Positions 16,462 to 25,435 of a stretch of DNA of 64,000 bases are shown piece after piece. Within the stretch, counting starts at the first letter, position 1. Each line of letters begins with the position of its first letter. Position numbers and translations under genes: made by a program. The stretch is from Novilysobacter selenitireducens (lineage in GTDB: Bacteria > Pseudomonadota > Gammaproteobacteria > Xanthomonadales > Xanthomonadaceae). The stretch is taken from contig NZ_JAINZW010000002.1 of the NCBI RefSeq assembly GCF_020026895.1, positions 310,001 through 374,000 of the forward strand, read 5' to 3'. Under the pieces are notes generated by a model, which saw only the letters and a list, made by a program, of their open reading frames with translations, was not told where the DNA came from and ran no database searches.

Positions 16462-17490
16462 GTGGGCAACGTAACCATCAAGGATGTCGCCAAGGCGGCA
16501 CAGGTCTCCGTGGCGACCGTCTCGCGGGCCCTCAATGGCCACGGCAATGTCGCCGCCGGCGTGCGTGAGCGCGTCCAGGCCGCCGCCGAAGCTTTGCGCT
16601 ACACGCCGCACGCCGCCGCGCGCAGCCTGAGCAGCCGCCGCACCCACACCCTGGGTGTGGTGCTGCCCGACCTCTACGGCGAATTCTTCTCCGAGCTGGT
16701 GCGCGGCATCGACCAGGCCGCCCGCGAACGCAAGCTGCACCTGCTGGTGTCCAGCTACCACGGCCATCCCGAAGAGCAGGGCGCTGCGATGCGCGCGATG
16801 CGCGGGCGGGTCGACGGCGTGCTTCTGATGTCGCCGTCGCTGACCGCGACCCCGGCCTGCCGCGAGGAACTGGCCGGCACGCCCGCCGTGGCCATCAACA
16901 CCCGGGCCGCAGGCGACGGCGTGGCCGCGCTGTGCGTGGACAACCACGGTGGCGCGATGGCGATGGTCGAGCACCTGGCCGCGTGCGGGCACCGGCGGAT
17001 CGCGTTCATTGCCGGGCCCGACGACAACTTCGATGCGCACGAGCGCCTGCGCGGCTACCGCGACGCCTTGGCGCGCCATGTGCCGGATGCGGAGCCCTGG
17101 GTGCTGCCGGGCGACTTCAGCGAAGCCGGCGGCCACCGCGCCGGCCAGCAGTTGCTGGCATCGCGCGAGCGTCCGGACGCGGTGTTCGCCGCCAACGACA
17201 TGATGGCGCTGGGCTGCCTCTTCGCGTTCTCGCACGGCGGCGTGTCGGTGCCGGGCGACATCGCGCTGGCCGGATTCGACGACATCCCGTTGGCGCGTTA
17301 CGTGCACCCGTCGCTGACCACCATCCGCGTGAACATCGCCGAGATCGGCGAGCGCGCGGTGCTCAAGCTGCTGTCGCAGATGGCCGAGGGAGACGGCGAC
17401 GCGTCAACCCAAGCAGGCGCCCAGCTCATGGACGTGAAGCTTGTGGTGCGCGAGTCGAGTGCCGCGCGTCCGCGCACCGACAGCTCCTGA
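16462..17490 (+). CDS. LacI-family transcriptional regulator of the sugar locus
   Basis: DNA-binding repressor of 342 residues. The helix-turn-helix and hinge occupy residues 1-60 (VTIKDVAKAAQVSVATVSRA), followed by the periplasmic-binding-protein-like sensor domain with LGVVLPDLYGEFFSELVRGI, VDGVLLMSP and the dimer region ending in LAGFDDIPLARYVHPSLTTI. The start is the GTG at 16462, which places the HTH at the N-terminus; GGAGG lies 12-16 bp upstream. It precedes the TonB receptor and is flanked by operator-like palindromes at 16408 and 17515, and a third matching site lies between the beta-glucosidase and the ABC ATPase. I infer local repression relieved by the imported sugar; the ligand cannot be read from the sequence. 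Confidence 0.93.
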   Translation: MGNVTIKDVAKAAQVSVATVSRALNGHGNVAAGVRERVQAAAEALRYTPHAAARSLSSRRTHTLGVVLPDLYGEFFSELVRGIDQAARERKLHLLVSSYHGHPEEQGAAMRAMRGRVDGVLLMSPSLTATPACREELAGTPAVAINTRAAGDGVAALCVDNHGGAMAMVEHLAACGHRRIAFIAGPDDNFDAHERLRGYRDALARHVPDAEPWVLPGDFSEAGGHRAGQQLLASRERPDAVFAANDMMALGCLFAFSHGGVSVPGDIALAGFDDIPLARYVHPSLTTIRVNIAEIGERAVLKLLSQMAEGDGDASTQAGAQLMDVKLVVRESSAARPRTDSS

Positions 17491-17514
17491 TCGCCGCCTT
17501 TTTTTAGCCGCGCC

Positions 17515-17528
17515 TGTAACCGATTTCA
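17515..17528. promoter_or_regulatory. LacI-family operator-like palindrome upstream of the TonB receptor
   Basis: TGTAACCGATTTCA, 44 bp before the receptor ATG. It matches the inverse of the 30136 site (TGTAACCGTTTACA) at 12 of 14 positions. A seven-T run at about 17499-17505 just after the regulator stop could contribute to termination, but I see no stem before it. Confidence 0.6.
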
Positions 17529-17571
17529 CCGCCGTCGTCCGTCCCGTTGGATCAACACGAAGGGCTCCGCC

Positions 17572-20500
17572 ATGAAGCGCATCGCCACGACCCCGACGCA
17601 GTTTCCGCTCCTTGCACGACGTCCCGTCCCCACGCTGCTCGCCTGCGCGCTGGCGGGTTGCCTTGCCGTCATGGCACCGGCCGCGATGGCGCAGAGCACC
17701 GCGGCCACCATCCGCGGCCAGGTCACCGTGGACGCCGCGCCGGCCAGCGATGCCCGCGTGACCGCAACCAACGTCGCCACCGGGCTGAGCCGCAGCGTGC
17801 AGGCCTCGGCCAGTGGTGCGTACTCGCTGGTCGGCCTGCCGCCCGGGACGTACCGGGTGGATGTCACCGCGAACGGGGCCACGACGTCGCAAACGGTCAC
17901 GGTGCAGGTGGGACAGACCGCCACGCTCGACCTGGCAGCGGGCGGGGTGGCCGAAACCGGGCCGGTGGATGACGCCACCGACGTTGGCACGGTAACGGTG
18001 ACCGCGCCGGTGCTGGTCGAAGCGCGGACGTCCGAGGTCGCCTCCTACGTCTCGCAGAAGCAGATCGAAGCCTTGCCGCAGGGCTCGCGCAACTTCCTGG
18101 CGTTCGCCGACACGGTGCCGGGCATCGTTTTCGAGGAGCGCTCGGACGGCTCCACCAACATCCGCTCCGGTGCGCAACAGTCCAACAGCGTCAACGTGTT
18201 CCTGGATGGCGTCGGGCAGAAGAACTACGTCACGCGCGGTGGCATCACCGGGCAGGACACCAGCCGGGGCAACCCGTTCCCGCAGCTGGGCATCGGCGAG
18301 TACAAGGTCATCACGTCCAACTACAAGGCCGAGTACGACCAGATCAGCAGCGCCGCGGTCAGTGCCGTCACCCGTTCGGGCACCAATGAGTTCGAGGGCA
18401 ACTTCTTCTGGGACTACACCTCCGACCAGTGGCGCGAACCCACGGTCATCGAGGAAAAGTCGGGCAGCAAGGCGCAGTCGAAGGAGGAGCAGTACGGCGT
18501 GGCGCTGGGCGGCCCGATCATGCGTGACCGGCTGTTCTTCTTCGCTACCTACGAGGCCAAGGAGTTCAACTCGCCGCGCGAGATCACGCCAGGCCGCAAC
18601 GTCACCATCGACGAGCTGCCTGCCGAGTTCCAGCCGCTGGCGCGGGCCACCGACAGCGCGCCGTTCAAGTCGGACCTCTTCTTCGGAAAGCTCACCTTCA
18701 CGCCCGACGACCGCAACCTGCTGGAACTCAGCTACAAGGGCCGCGAGGAGGACGAGCTGACCAACGTCGGCGGACAGAACACCGCGTCCTACGGCACGCT
18801 CAAGACCGTCGAGGACACCCGCGTCGACCTGCGCTGGCAGTACAGCGCCGACCGCTGGCTCAACGACATGCACCTCACCTACGAGGATTCGTTCTTCAGC
18901 CCGCGTCCGCAGAACTTCGAGCCCGGCTACAACCTGCGGTTGCCGGCCATCGGGCAGGAGGACAACGACAACCCGACGATGGAGAACGTACTCAACCTCG
19001 GCGGCAGCCCCGACTTCCAGAACAAGGGCCAGGAGGGCATGTCGTGGCAGAACGACTTCACCTTCTTCGGCTTCGAGGGTCATACCGTCAAGGCCGGCTT
19101 CAAGTTCAAGGCGGTCGAGCTGACCGCGTTCGAGCAGCAGCCCTTCAACGCGCAGTACCGGTTTGACGGTAACCGGAGCCTCACGGTGCCCTACGAGGTC
19201 GAGTTCGCCGGTGCCACCGGCCTGGCGCCGCCCAGCGTGGTGTCCAAGAACAAGCAGTACGGGTTCTATGTGCAGGACGACTGGGAGGTCAACGAGAAGC
19301 TGACGCTCAACCTGGGTCTGCGCTGGGACTACGAGGAAGTGCCGTCGTACGACGATTTCGTGACGCCCGAGTCGCTGGTCGGCTTCCTGCAGGCCTATCC
19401 GAACATCCAGGACACCGACTACGACATCAACGACTACATCAGCACCGGCGATAACCGCGAGTCGTTCAAGGATGCATGGCAGCCGCGGCTGGGCTTCTCC
19501 TACGACCTATTCGCCGACCAGCGCCACGTGATCTTTGGCGGCGCGGGCCGTGCCTACGACCGCAACCTGTTCGACTTCCTTTCGTTCGAGCGCTACCGGC
19601 TCGCGTTCAAGCGCGACACGTTCCAGTTCAACACGCCTGGCCACCCGTGCGACACCGCGGCCAACCCGCGCTGCCTGGAGTGGGATCCGATCTACCTGGA
19701 CCAGTCCAACCTCGATGCGCTGGTCGCCGGCCAGCCCTACGGCACCGAGGTGTTCCTGCTCAACAACGAGCTCAAGACACCGTATTCCGACCAGTTCTCG
19801 CTGGGCATCCGCAATGCCTGGGACCTGGCCGGCCACGAGTGGGTCTCGTCGGTCACGCTGGCGCACATCCTCAGCCATGACGGCATCTACTTCCACATCG
19901 GCAACCGCCAGGCCGACGGCAGTTTCTTCCCGCCGGGTCGGTCGTTTGGCGATGGTTTCGGCACGATCATCAACAACCCGCTGACGCCGGAGCGCGCGCC
20001 GCAGCAGTTCTTCCTGGCCGACAACGGCGTGGAGACGCGCACGAACCAGGTGCTTGTGTCGATGGACAAGCCCTACACCGAGGAGTCGGGATGGGGCGTG
20101 ACCATGGCCTACACCTACAGCAAGGCCAAGGAGAACCTGCCGAACTCGGACATCTTCACGTTCGACTACCGCGACACCGACGACGCGCCGTTCGTGGAGG
20201 CCAATGGCCTCTCGCAGCACCGCTTCGTCGGCACCGGCATCGTCGACTTCTGGGGCATGACGCTGTCATCCAAGCTGACGCTGGCCAGTCATACCTACCG
20301 GTCCACGGTGAACTGCTTCGACGCGCCGGACTTCAACAACTGCTTCTTTGATCCCTACCAGCCCGATGGCGACTCGATCGGCTTCAAGCAATTCGACCTC
20401 GCATTGCAGAAGGAGTGGGACACCGGCTCGGACCTGAAGCTGCGTGTGCGCGGCGACGTCTTCAACGTCTTCAACTGGCGCAACTACACCGACTTCGACG

Positions 20501-20610
20501 GCTGGCGTGGCGGGCCGGGGGATGCCAATCCCAACTTCGTGCAGCGCAATGGCGACGGCATCGTGTTGCCGACTCGCGAGTTCAAGCTGACGTTCGGCTT
20601 GGCTTGGTGA
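17572..20610 (+). CDS. TonB-dependent receptor, Oar-like, with carboxypeptidase-regulatory N-domain
   Basis: Outer-membrane transporter of 1012 residues. A signal peptide ends near AMAQ (about residue 41). A carboxypeptidase-like regulatory domain follows (residues about 45-125, STAATIRGQVTVDAAPASDA), then the plug domain (ALPQGSRNFLAFADTVPGI and GVGQKNYVTRGG) and a long 22-strand barrel ending in EFKLTFGLAW with a C-terminal aromatic residue. The architecture matches the Oar-type receptors expanded in Xanthomonadaceae, many of which import plant- or microbe-derived carbohydrates. It sits directly after the LacI-type regulator with an operator-like palindrome 44 bp upstream and is followed by a GH144-like lipoprotein and an ABC importer. 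Oligosaccharide uptake is therefore inferred. No SusD partner is present. Confidence 0.93.
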   Translation: MKRIATTPTQFPLLARRPVPTLLACALAGCLAVMAPAAMAQSTAATIRGQVTVDAAPASDARVTATNVATGLSRSVQASASGAYSLVGLPPGTYRVDVTANGATTSQTVTVQVGQTATLDLAAGGVAETGPVDDATDVGTVTVTAPVLVEARTSEVASYVSQKQIEALPQGSRNFLAFADTVPGIVFEERSDGSTNIRSGAQQSNSVNVFLDGVGQKNYVTRGGITGQDTSRGNPFPQLGIGEYKVITSNYKAEYDQISSAAVSAVTRSGTNEFEGNFFWDYTSDQWREPTVIEEKSGSKAQSKEEQYGVALGGPIMRDRLFFFATYEAKEFNSPREITPGRNVTIDELPAEFQPLARATDSAPFKSDLFFGKLTFTPDDRNLLELSYKGREEDELTNVGGQNTASYGTLKTVEDTRVDLRWQYSADRWLNDMHLTYEDSFFSPRPQNFEPGYNLRLPAIGQEDNDNPTMENVLNLGGSPDFQNKGQEGMSWQNDFTFFGFEGHTVKAGFKFKAVELTAFEQQPFNAQYRFDGNRSLTVPYEVEFAGATGLAPPSVVSKNKQYGFYVQDDWEVNEKLTLNLGLRWDYEEVPSYDDFVTPESLVGFLQAYPNIQDTDYDINDYISTGDNRESFKDAWQPRLGFSYDLFADQRHVIFGGAGRAYDRNLFDFLSFERYRLAFKRDTFQFNTPGHPCDTAANPRCLEWDPIYLDQSNLDALVAGQPYGTEVFLLNNELKTPYSDQFSLGIRNAWDLAGHEWVSSVTLAHILSHDGIYFHIGNRQADGSFFPPGRSFGDGFGTIINNPLTPERAPQQFFLADNGVETRTNQVLVSMDKPYTEESGWGVTMAYTYSKAKENLPNSDIFTFDYRDTDDAPFVEANGLSQHRFVGTGIVDFWGMTLSSKLTLASHTYRSTVNCFDAPDFNNCFFDPYQPDGDSIGFKQFDLALQKEWDTGSDLKLRVRGDVFNVFNWRNYTDFDGWRGGPGDANPNFVQRNGDGIVLPTREFKLTFGLAW

Positions 20611-20699
20611 CCTGAGGGCGTTGCCGGCCGGCGTCGGCAATCCCCGGTGGCACGCGTGACGCTTTCGCACGATCTGGCACAACGAGGTGGTTCGACTAA

Positions 20700-22421
20700 A
20701 TGAGGCTGTTCCGATTCCGCGCAACGATCCGTCCATGCGTCGTGCTGGGGCTGCTGTTGGGCCTGGCCGCCTGCAAACCCTCCGAGCCGCCCCAGACGTC
20801 CATCGAACAGCGGCAGGAACAGCAGCGCCAGGCCGAGGCGGCGCGGCAGGTCGCCGAGCCCGCGCCTGCGGAGCCCACGAAGCCGGAACTTCCACCGCTG
20901 TTCGATGACATCGAGCGCCGTACGTTCCAGTTCTTCTGGGACACCACCAACGAGCGCAACGGGCTGACGCCGGACCGGTTCCCTTCGCGGCCGTTCTCCA
21001 GCATCGCCTCGGTCGGTTTCGCGCTCACCGCGTACCCGATCGGGATCGAGAACGGGTGGGTGAGCCGCACGCAGGCCATCGACCGCACGCTGACCACGCT
21101 GAAGTTCCTGCGCGACGTCCCGAGCGGCCCTGAAGCGACCGGCAAGGGTGCGCACCACGGATTTTTCTACCACTTCCTGCACATGGAGTCCGGCGAGCGC
21201 TACGACAGCTGGGTGGAACTGTCGAGCGTGGACACGGCGCTGCTGATGATGGGCGTGCTGTTCTCCCAGTCGTATTACGACGGCGACGACCCGCGCGAAG
21301 TCGAGATCCGCGAGCTGGCCGACGCGCTGTACCGCGACGTGGAGTGGACCTGGCTTCAGGAGCGCGCGCCGCTCGTGTCGATGGGCTGGTTCCCCGAGAG
21401 CGGTGTGATCGAGCACGACTGGCGCGGCTACAACGAGGCGATGCTGCTGTACGTGCTGGCGCTGGGCTCGCCCACGCATGCGGTCGAGCCGGAAGCGTGG
21501 ACGGTATGGACGCGCACCTACAACGACAACTGGGGCGTGTTCCAGGGGGAGGAATACCTCGCCTTCGGACCGCTGTTCGGCCACCAGTACAGCCATGTCT
21601 GGATCGACTTCCGCGGCATCCACGACGCGTACATGCGCGAGCGCGGCATCGACTACTTCGAGAACAGCCGGCGCGCCGCCTACGCGCACCGGGCGTATGC
21701 CATCGACAACCCGATGGAGTGGGAGGGCTACGGCGAGGACGTCTGGGGCCTGACCGCGAGCGACGGCCCGCAGCAGACGCGGCAGGAGTACGAGGGCGAG
21801 GAGCGCGAGTTCCGGCACTATTCGGCGCGTGGCGTCGGTCTGACCGACAGCTTCGACGACGGCACCATCGCGCCGACCGCGGCCGTCGCGTCACTGCCGT
21901 TCGCGCCGGAAATCGTCATTCCCGCCACCGTCGAGATGCATGAGCGCTACGGCGACTACCTGTATTCCAGCTACGGCTTCCTGGACGCGTTCAACCCGAG
22001 CTTCGAATACGACATTCCGCTCAAGACCGGGCGCATCGTGCCGGACCGTGGCTGGGTCGCCAGCGACTACATCGGCATCGACCAGGGCCCGATCCTGGCG
22101 ATGATCGCCAACTACCGCGATGGCTTCGTATGGGAGGTCATGAAGCGCAACCCGTACATCCGCGAAGGCTTGGAGCGCGCGGGCTTCACGGGTGGCTGGC
22201 TGGATGGCGAAGGCGACGATGCGGCGCCCGACGCGGACGTTGACACGCCGCCCGGGAGCGCCGCGCCTCAAGCGGCGGACGATGTGGGTGCGCAGCAAGC
22301 GCCCGGCGATGGCATGTCGCCGGCCGCGGCGCGGTCCCTGGGCGAGGCCGAGTCGCGAGCCTCACAGGCCCAGTCGCAAACCCCGCGCGACGCCCGCGAA
22401 ACCGGGCGGCCGCCCCGATAA
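20700..22421 (+). CDS. GH144-like glycoside hydrolase lipoprotein (glycoamylase-domain family)
   Basis: Lipoprotein of 573 residues: the signal peptide ends in LGLAAC with the lipidated Cys25. After a Gln/Glu/Ala-rich linker (residues 26-70) comes the domain beginning DDIERRTFQFFWDTTNERNG, which I recognise as the Pfam 'glycoamylase' (PF10091) domain now classed in GH144. Characterised GH144 enzymes are endo-beta-1,2-glucanases releasing sophorooligosaccharides. Acidic residues in YDSWVELSSVDTALLMMG and GWFPESGVIEHDWRGYNEA are where catalytic residues would be expected. Residues from about 500 on are a disordered Ala/Pro tail. Attachment to the outer or inner membrane is not resolved (Lys follows the Cys). 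Follows the TonB receptor by 89 bp and precedes the binding-protein gene by 14 bp. Confidence 0.8.
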   Translation: MRLFRFRATIRPCVVLGLLLGLAACKPSEPPQTSIEQRQEQQRQAEAARQVAEPAPAEPTKPELPPLFDDIERRTFQFFWDTTNERNGLTPDRFPSRPFSSIASVGFALTAYPIGIENGWVSRTQAIDRTLTTLKFLRDVPSGPEATGKGAHHGFFYHFLHMESGERYDSWVELSSVDTALLMMGVLFSQSYYDGDDPREVEIRELADALYRDVEWTWLQERAPLVSMGWFPESGVIEHDWRGYNEAMLLYVLALGSPTHAVEPEAWTVWTRTYNDNWGVFQGEEYLAFGPLFGHQYSHVWIDFRGIHDAYMRERGIDYFENSRRAAYAHRAYAIDNPMEWEGYGEDVWGLTASDGPQQTRQEYEGEEREFRHYSARGVGLTDSFDDGTIAPTAAVASLPFAPEIVIPATVEMHERYGDYLYSSYGFLDAFNPSFEYDIPLKTGRIVPDRGWVASDYIGIDQGPILAMIANYRDGFVWEVMKRNPYIREGLERAGFTGGWLDGEGDDAAPDADVDTPPGSAAPQAADDVGAQQAPGDGMSPAAARSLGEAESRASQAQSQTPRDARETGRPPR

Positions 22422-22435
22422 GGGGCAGGGAACCG

Positions 22436-23734
22436 ATGCATCCACGCTCGACCATCGCACGTTGGGCCGCGCGCGTGGCACTGCTGCTGGGCGTGCTGGC
22501 GGGCTGCAGCGCACCGGACGACGGCCGGACAGTGGTGCGGTTCTGGCCGATGGGGTTCGAAGGCCAGATGGTGGCGCAGCTGATCCCGCAGTTCGAGCGC
22601 GAACACCCCGGCATCCGAATCGAACTGCAGCAGTTGCCGATCACAGCCGCGCACGAAAAGCTGCTGACCGCATTCGCCGGTGATGCGCTGCCGGACGTGG
22701 CGGCCATTGGCAACACCTGGGTGCCGGAGTTCGCGGCGATCGGCGCGCTGGCGCCGCTCGAAGGCCGGCTCGCCGCTGGCGGCATCGCGCCGTCGGACTA
22801 CTTCGAGGGTGGCTGGGACACCGGCGTGATCGACGGCCAGGTGCGCGCCGTGCCGTGGTACGTGGAAACGCGGCTTCCGTTCTACCGGCGCGACATCCTG
22901 GCCGAAGCGGGCATTGATGCGCCGCCGCGCGACTGGGCGCAGTGGCGCGAGGCGATGGCGGCGGTGAAGCGCCATGTCGGGCCGGAGCGCTACGCCATCC
23001 TGCTGCCGCTCAACGAGTTCGAACCGCTGCTCAACCTGGCCATGCAGCAGCCCGATCCACTGCTGCGCGACGGCGGCCGCTATGGGAACTTCCGTAGCGA
23101 CGGGTTCCGACGCACGCTGGAGTTCTACAAGGAGATCTTCGACCAGGGCTGGGCGCCGCGCGTGGCAAACACGCAGATCTCCAATGTCTGGGACGAATTC
23201 GGTCGCGGCTATTTCAGCTTCTACATCAGCGGGCCGTGGAACATCGCCGAGTTCGGGCGGCGGCTCCCGGCCGACCTGTCGGATGCGTGGGCAACGATGC
23301 CGCTGCCGGGTCCCGATGGACCCGGCGCGTCGGTGGCGGGCGGTGCGAGCTTCGTGCTGTTTTCCGGTTCGGACCACAAGGACGCGGCGTGGGCTTGGGT
23401 GGCCTACCTGTCGCGCCCCGACGTGCAGGCCCGGTTCCACGGCATGACCGGCAACCTGCCGCCGCGTCGCAGTGCGTGGAATGCGCCCGCGCTGCGCGAC
23501 GACGTGCATGCGCGCGCATTCCGCGAGCAGCTCGAGCGCGCCCGCGCCACGCCCAAGGTGCCCGAGTGGGAGCGCATCGCCACCGAACTGCGGCTGGTGG
23601 GCGAGGAATTGGTCAACGGTCGGCTGAACGTGGAGGAGGCGGCGGTGGAACTCGACCGCCGCACCGATGCCATCCTCGAGAAGCGGCGCTGGATGCTGGA
23701 CCGAGCGGCGCAGGGGCAGGGAGCAGCGCCATGA
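22436..23734 (+). CDS. ABC sugar transporter, solute-binding lipoprotein
   Basis: Periplasmic binding protein (cluster of carbohydrate ABC importers) of 432 residues. A lipobox LAGC places the lipidated Cys24 after a 23-residue signal. The typical opening TVVRFWPMGFEGQMVAQLI is followed by FAGDALPDVAAIGNTWVPEF and, late, AGGASFVLFSGSDHKDAAWAWVAYL. It captures an oligosaccharide in the periplasm and passes it to the two permeases encoded just downstream, whose first gene overlaps this stop codon (ATGA). In this locus the likely ligand is the product of the GH144-like enzyme. Lipid anchoring of a solute-binding protein in a Gram-negative bacterium is less usual than a free periplasmic form. Confidence 0.92.
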   Translation: MHPRSTIARWAARVALLLGVLAGCSAPDDGRTVVRFWPMGFEGQMVAQLIPQFEREHPGIRIELQQLPITAAHEKLLTAFAGDALPDVAAIGNTWVPEFAAIGALAPLEGRLAAGGIAPSDYFEGGWDTGVIDGQVRAVPWYVETRLPFYRRDILAEAGIDAPPRDWAQWREAMAAVKRHVGPERYAILLPLNEFEPLLNLAMQQPDPLLRDGGRYGNFRSDGFRRTLEFYKEIFDQGWAPRVANTQISNVWDEFGRGYFSFYISGPWNIAEFGRRLPADLSDAWATMPLPGPDGPGASVAGGASFVLFSGSDHKDAAWAWVAYLSRPDVQARFHGMTGNLPPRRSAWNAPALRDDVHARAFREQLERARATPKVPEWERIATELRLVGEELVNGRLNVEEAAVELDRRTDAILEKRRWMLDRAAQGQGAAP

Positions 23735-24609
23735 AGCCATCCACCGCCGGCTGGCTGTTCGCCGCACCCGCGCTGGCGGTCATCGCGATGTTTTTCGCGC
23801 TGCCGGTACTGGCGGCGCTCGCGCTCAGCCTGACCGACTTCGACATCTATGCCCTGGCCGACGGCGGCAACCTGCGCTTCGTCGGCTTGGGAAACTACCT
23901 CGGCCTGATGCAGAACCCGCTGTTCTGGCAAGCGCTGGGCAACACCTTCTACTTCGTCCTGGTCGGCGTGCCTCTATCGATCGCGCTGTCGCTGGGTGCG
24001 GCGTTGCTGCTGCATTCCAGGCTCGGCGTGTTCAAGCCGTTCTTCCGCACCGCGTACTTCGCGCCGGTGGTCACCACGGTGGTGGCGGTGGCGGTGGTCT
24101 GGCGCTACCTGTTCCACACCCGCTACGGGCTGGTGAACTGGGCGCTGGCGGGCATCGGCATCGAGCCGGTGGACTGGCTGGGCGATCCGGACTGGGCGAT
24201 GCCGACCATCATCCTGTTCGCCGTGTGGAAGAACTTCGGCTACAACATGATCATCTTCCTGGCCGGCCTGCAGGCGATTCCGGAAGACCTCTACGAAGCG
24301 GCACGCATCGACGGCGCCTCGCGCTGGCGGCAGTTCCTCCACGTCACCCTGCCGATGCTCGGGCCGGTGATGCTGATGGTCGCCATCCTGACGCTGTCGG
24401 GCTATTTCCAGCTGTTCGCCGAACCCTACGTCATGACCCAGGGCGGGCCGCTGCAGAGCACGGTCAGCGTGCTGTACCTGATGTACGAGGAAGGCTTCAA
24501 GTGGTGGAACCTGGGCAACGCGTCGGCGGTGGCGTTCACCCTGTTCGTGATCATGGCGACGATCACCTTCGGCCTGTTGTGGATCGCCCGGCGCAAGGGG
24601 GCGGAGTGA
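23731..24609 (+). CDS. ABC sugar transporter permease, MalF/UgpA type
   Basis: Inner-membrane permease of 292 residues with six predicted helices. The first helix follows a short MKPSTAG leader, and the cytoplasmic EAA loop that contacts the ATPase reads DLYEAARIDGASRWRQFLHV. Length and the lack of a long periplasmic loop put it with the MalF/UgpA (binding-protein-dependent sugar permease) family. The ATG at 23731 overlaps the binding-protein stop, and its own stop overlaps the second permease (TGATG), so the three are translationally coupled. Confidence 0.94.
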   Translation: MKPSTAGWLFAAPALAVIAMFFALPVLAALALSLTDFDIYALADGGNLRFVGLGNYLGLMQNPLFWQALGNTFYFVLVGVPLSIALSLGAALLLHSRLGVFKPFFRTAYFAPVVTTVVAVAVVWRYLFHTRYGLVNWALAGIGIEPVDWLGDPDWAMPTIILFAVWKNFGYNMIIFLAGLQAIPEDLYEAARIDGASRWRQFLHVTLPMLGPVMLMVAILTLSGYFQLFAEPYVMTQGGPLQSTVSVLYLMYEEGFKWWNLGNASAVAFTLFVIMATITFGLLWIARRKGAE

Positions 24610-25430
24610 TGGACGCGCGCATGGCCCGTGCCATCGTCAATGGCCTGCTGCTCGCACTGGCCGTGATCAGCCTGGCGCCGCTGCTGTGGATGCTGTCGGT
24701 GTCGTTCATGCAGCCCGGCGAGGCCAGCGGCTTTCCGCCACCGCTGCTGCCGTCGGACGCGACCTGGCACAACTACCACCAGCTGTTCGCGCAGGCCGGC
24801 ATGGGGCGTTACCTGCTCAACAGTCTGATCATCGCCACGGCGACCACGGCAATCGCGCTGCTGCTCAACACGGCGGCCGGCTATGCCTTCGCCAAGCTGC
24901 ACTTTGCCGGGCGCGAGGCGGTGTTCCGGACGCTGCTGGCGGCACTGGTGATTCCGGCGCAGGTCACGATGATGCCGCTGTTCCTGATGCTCAAGGAGCT
25001 GGGCCTGGTGAACACCTACGCCGGCGCCGTGGTTCCCGGCATGGCGGCGGTGTTCGGCATCTTCCTGGTACGGCAGTACGCGCGTTCGATCCCGGACGAA
25101 CTGCTGGAGGCCGCGCGCATCGACGGCGCGGGCGAGGCACGGATCTTCTTCCAGATCGTGCTGCCGGCGCTGCGGCCGATCCTGGTGACGCTGGCGATCT
25201 TCACCTTCATGGCGTCGTGGAACGACTTCATGTGGCCGCTGATCATGCTCAGCGACCAAGGCCTGCACACGCTGCCGGTCGCGCTGGCGACGCTGTCGCG
25301 CGAACACGTGCAGGACAACGAACTGATGATGGCCGGCTCGGTAGTCACCGTACTGCCGGTGCTGCTGCTGTTCCTGGTGCTGCAGCGCTACTACATGCAG
25401 GGGCTGCTGCTGGGCAGCGTCAAGGGTTGA
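24609..25430 (+). CDS. ABC sugar transporter permease, MalG/UgpE type
   Basis: Second permease subunit of 273 residues, six predicted helices, EAA loop ELLEAARIDGAGEARIFFQI, and the MalG-type ending QRYYMQGLLLGSVKG, which in this family reaches into the ATPase surface. The ATG at 24609 shares its A with the stop of the upstream permease. The ATPase subunit is not adjacent; the only candidate in the window is the MsmK/UgpC-type gene at 30260. The next gene starts 5 bp downstream. Confidence 0.94.
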   Translation: MDARMARAIVNGLLLALAVISLAPLLWMLSVSFMQPGEASGFPPPLLPSDATWHNYHQLFAQAGMGRYLLNSLIIATATTAIALLLNTAAGYAFAKLHFAGREAVFRTLLAALVIPAQVTMMPLFLMLKELGLVNTYAGAVVPGMAAVFGIFLVRQYARSIPDELLEAARIDGAGEARIFFQIVLPALRPILVTLAIFTFMASWNDFMWPLIMLSDQGLHTLPVALATLSREHVQDNELMMAGSVVTVLPVLLLFLVLQRYYMQGLLLGSVKG

Positions 25431-25435
25431 AGGCG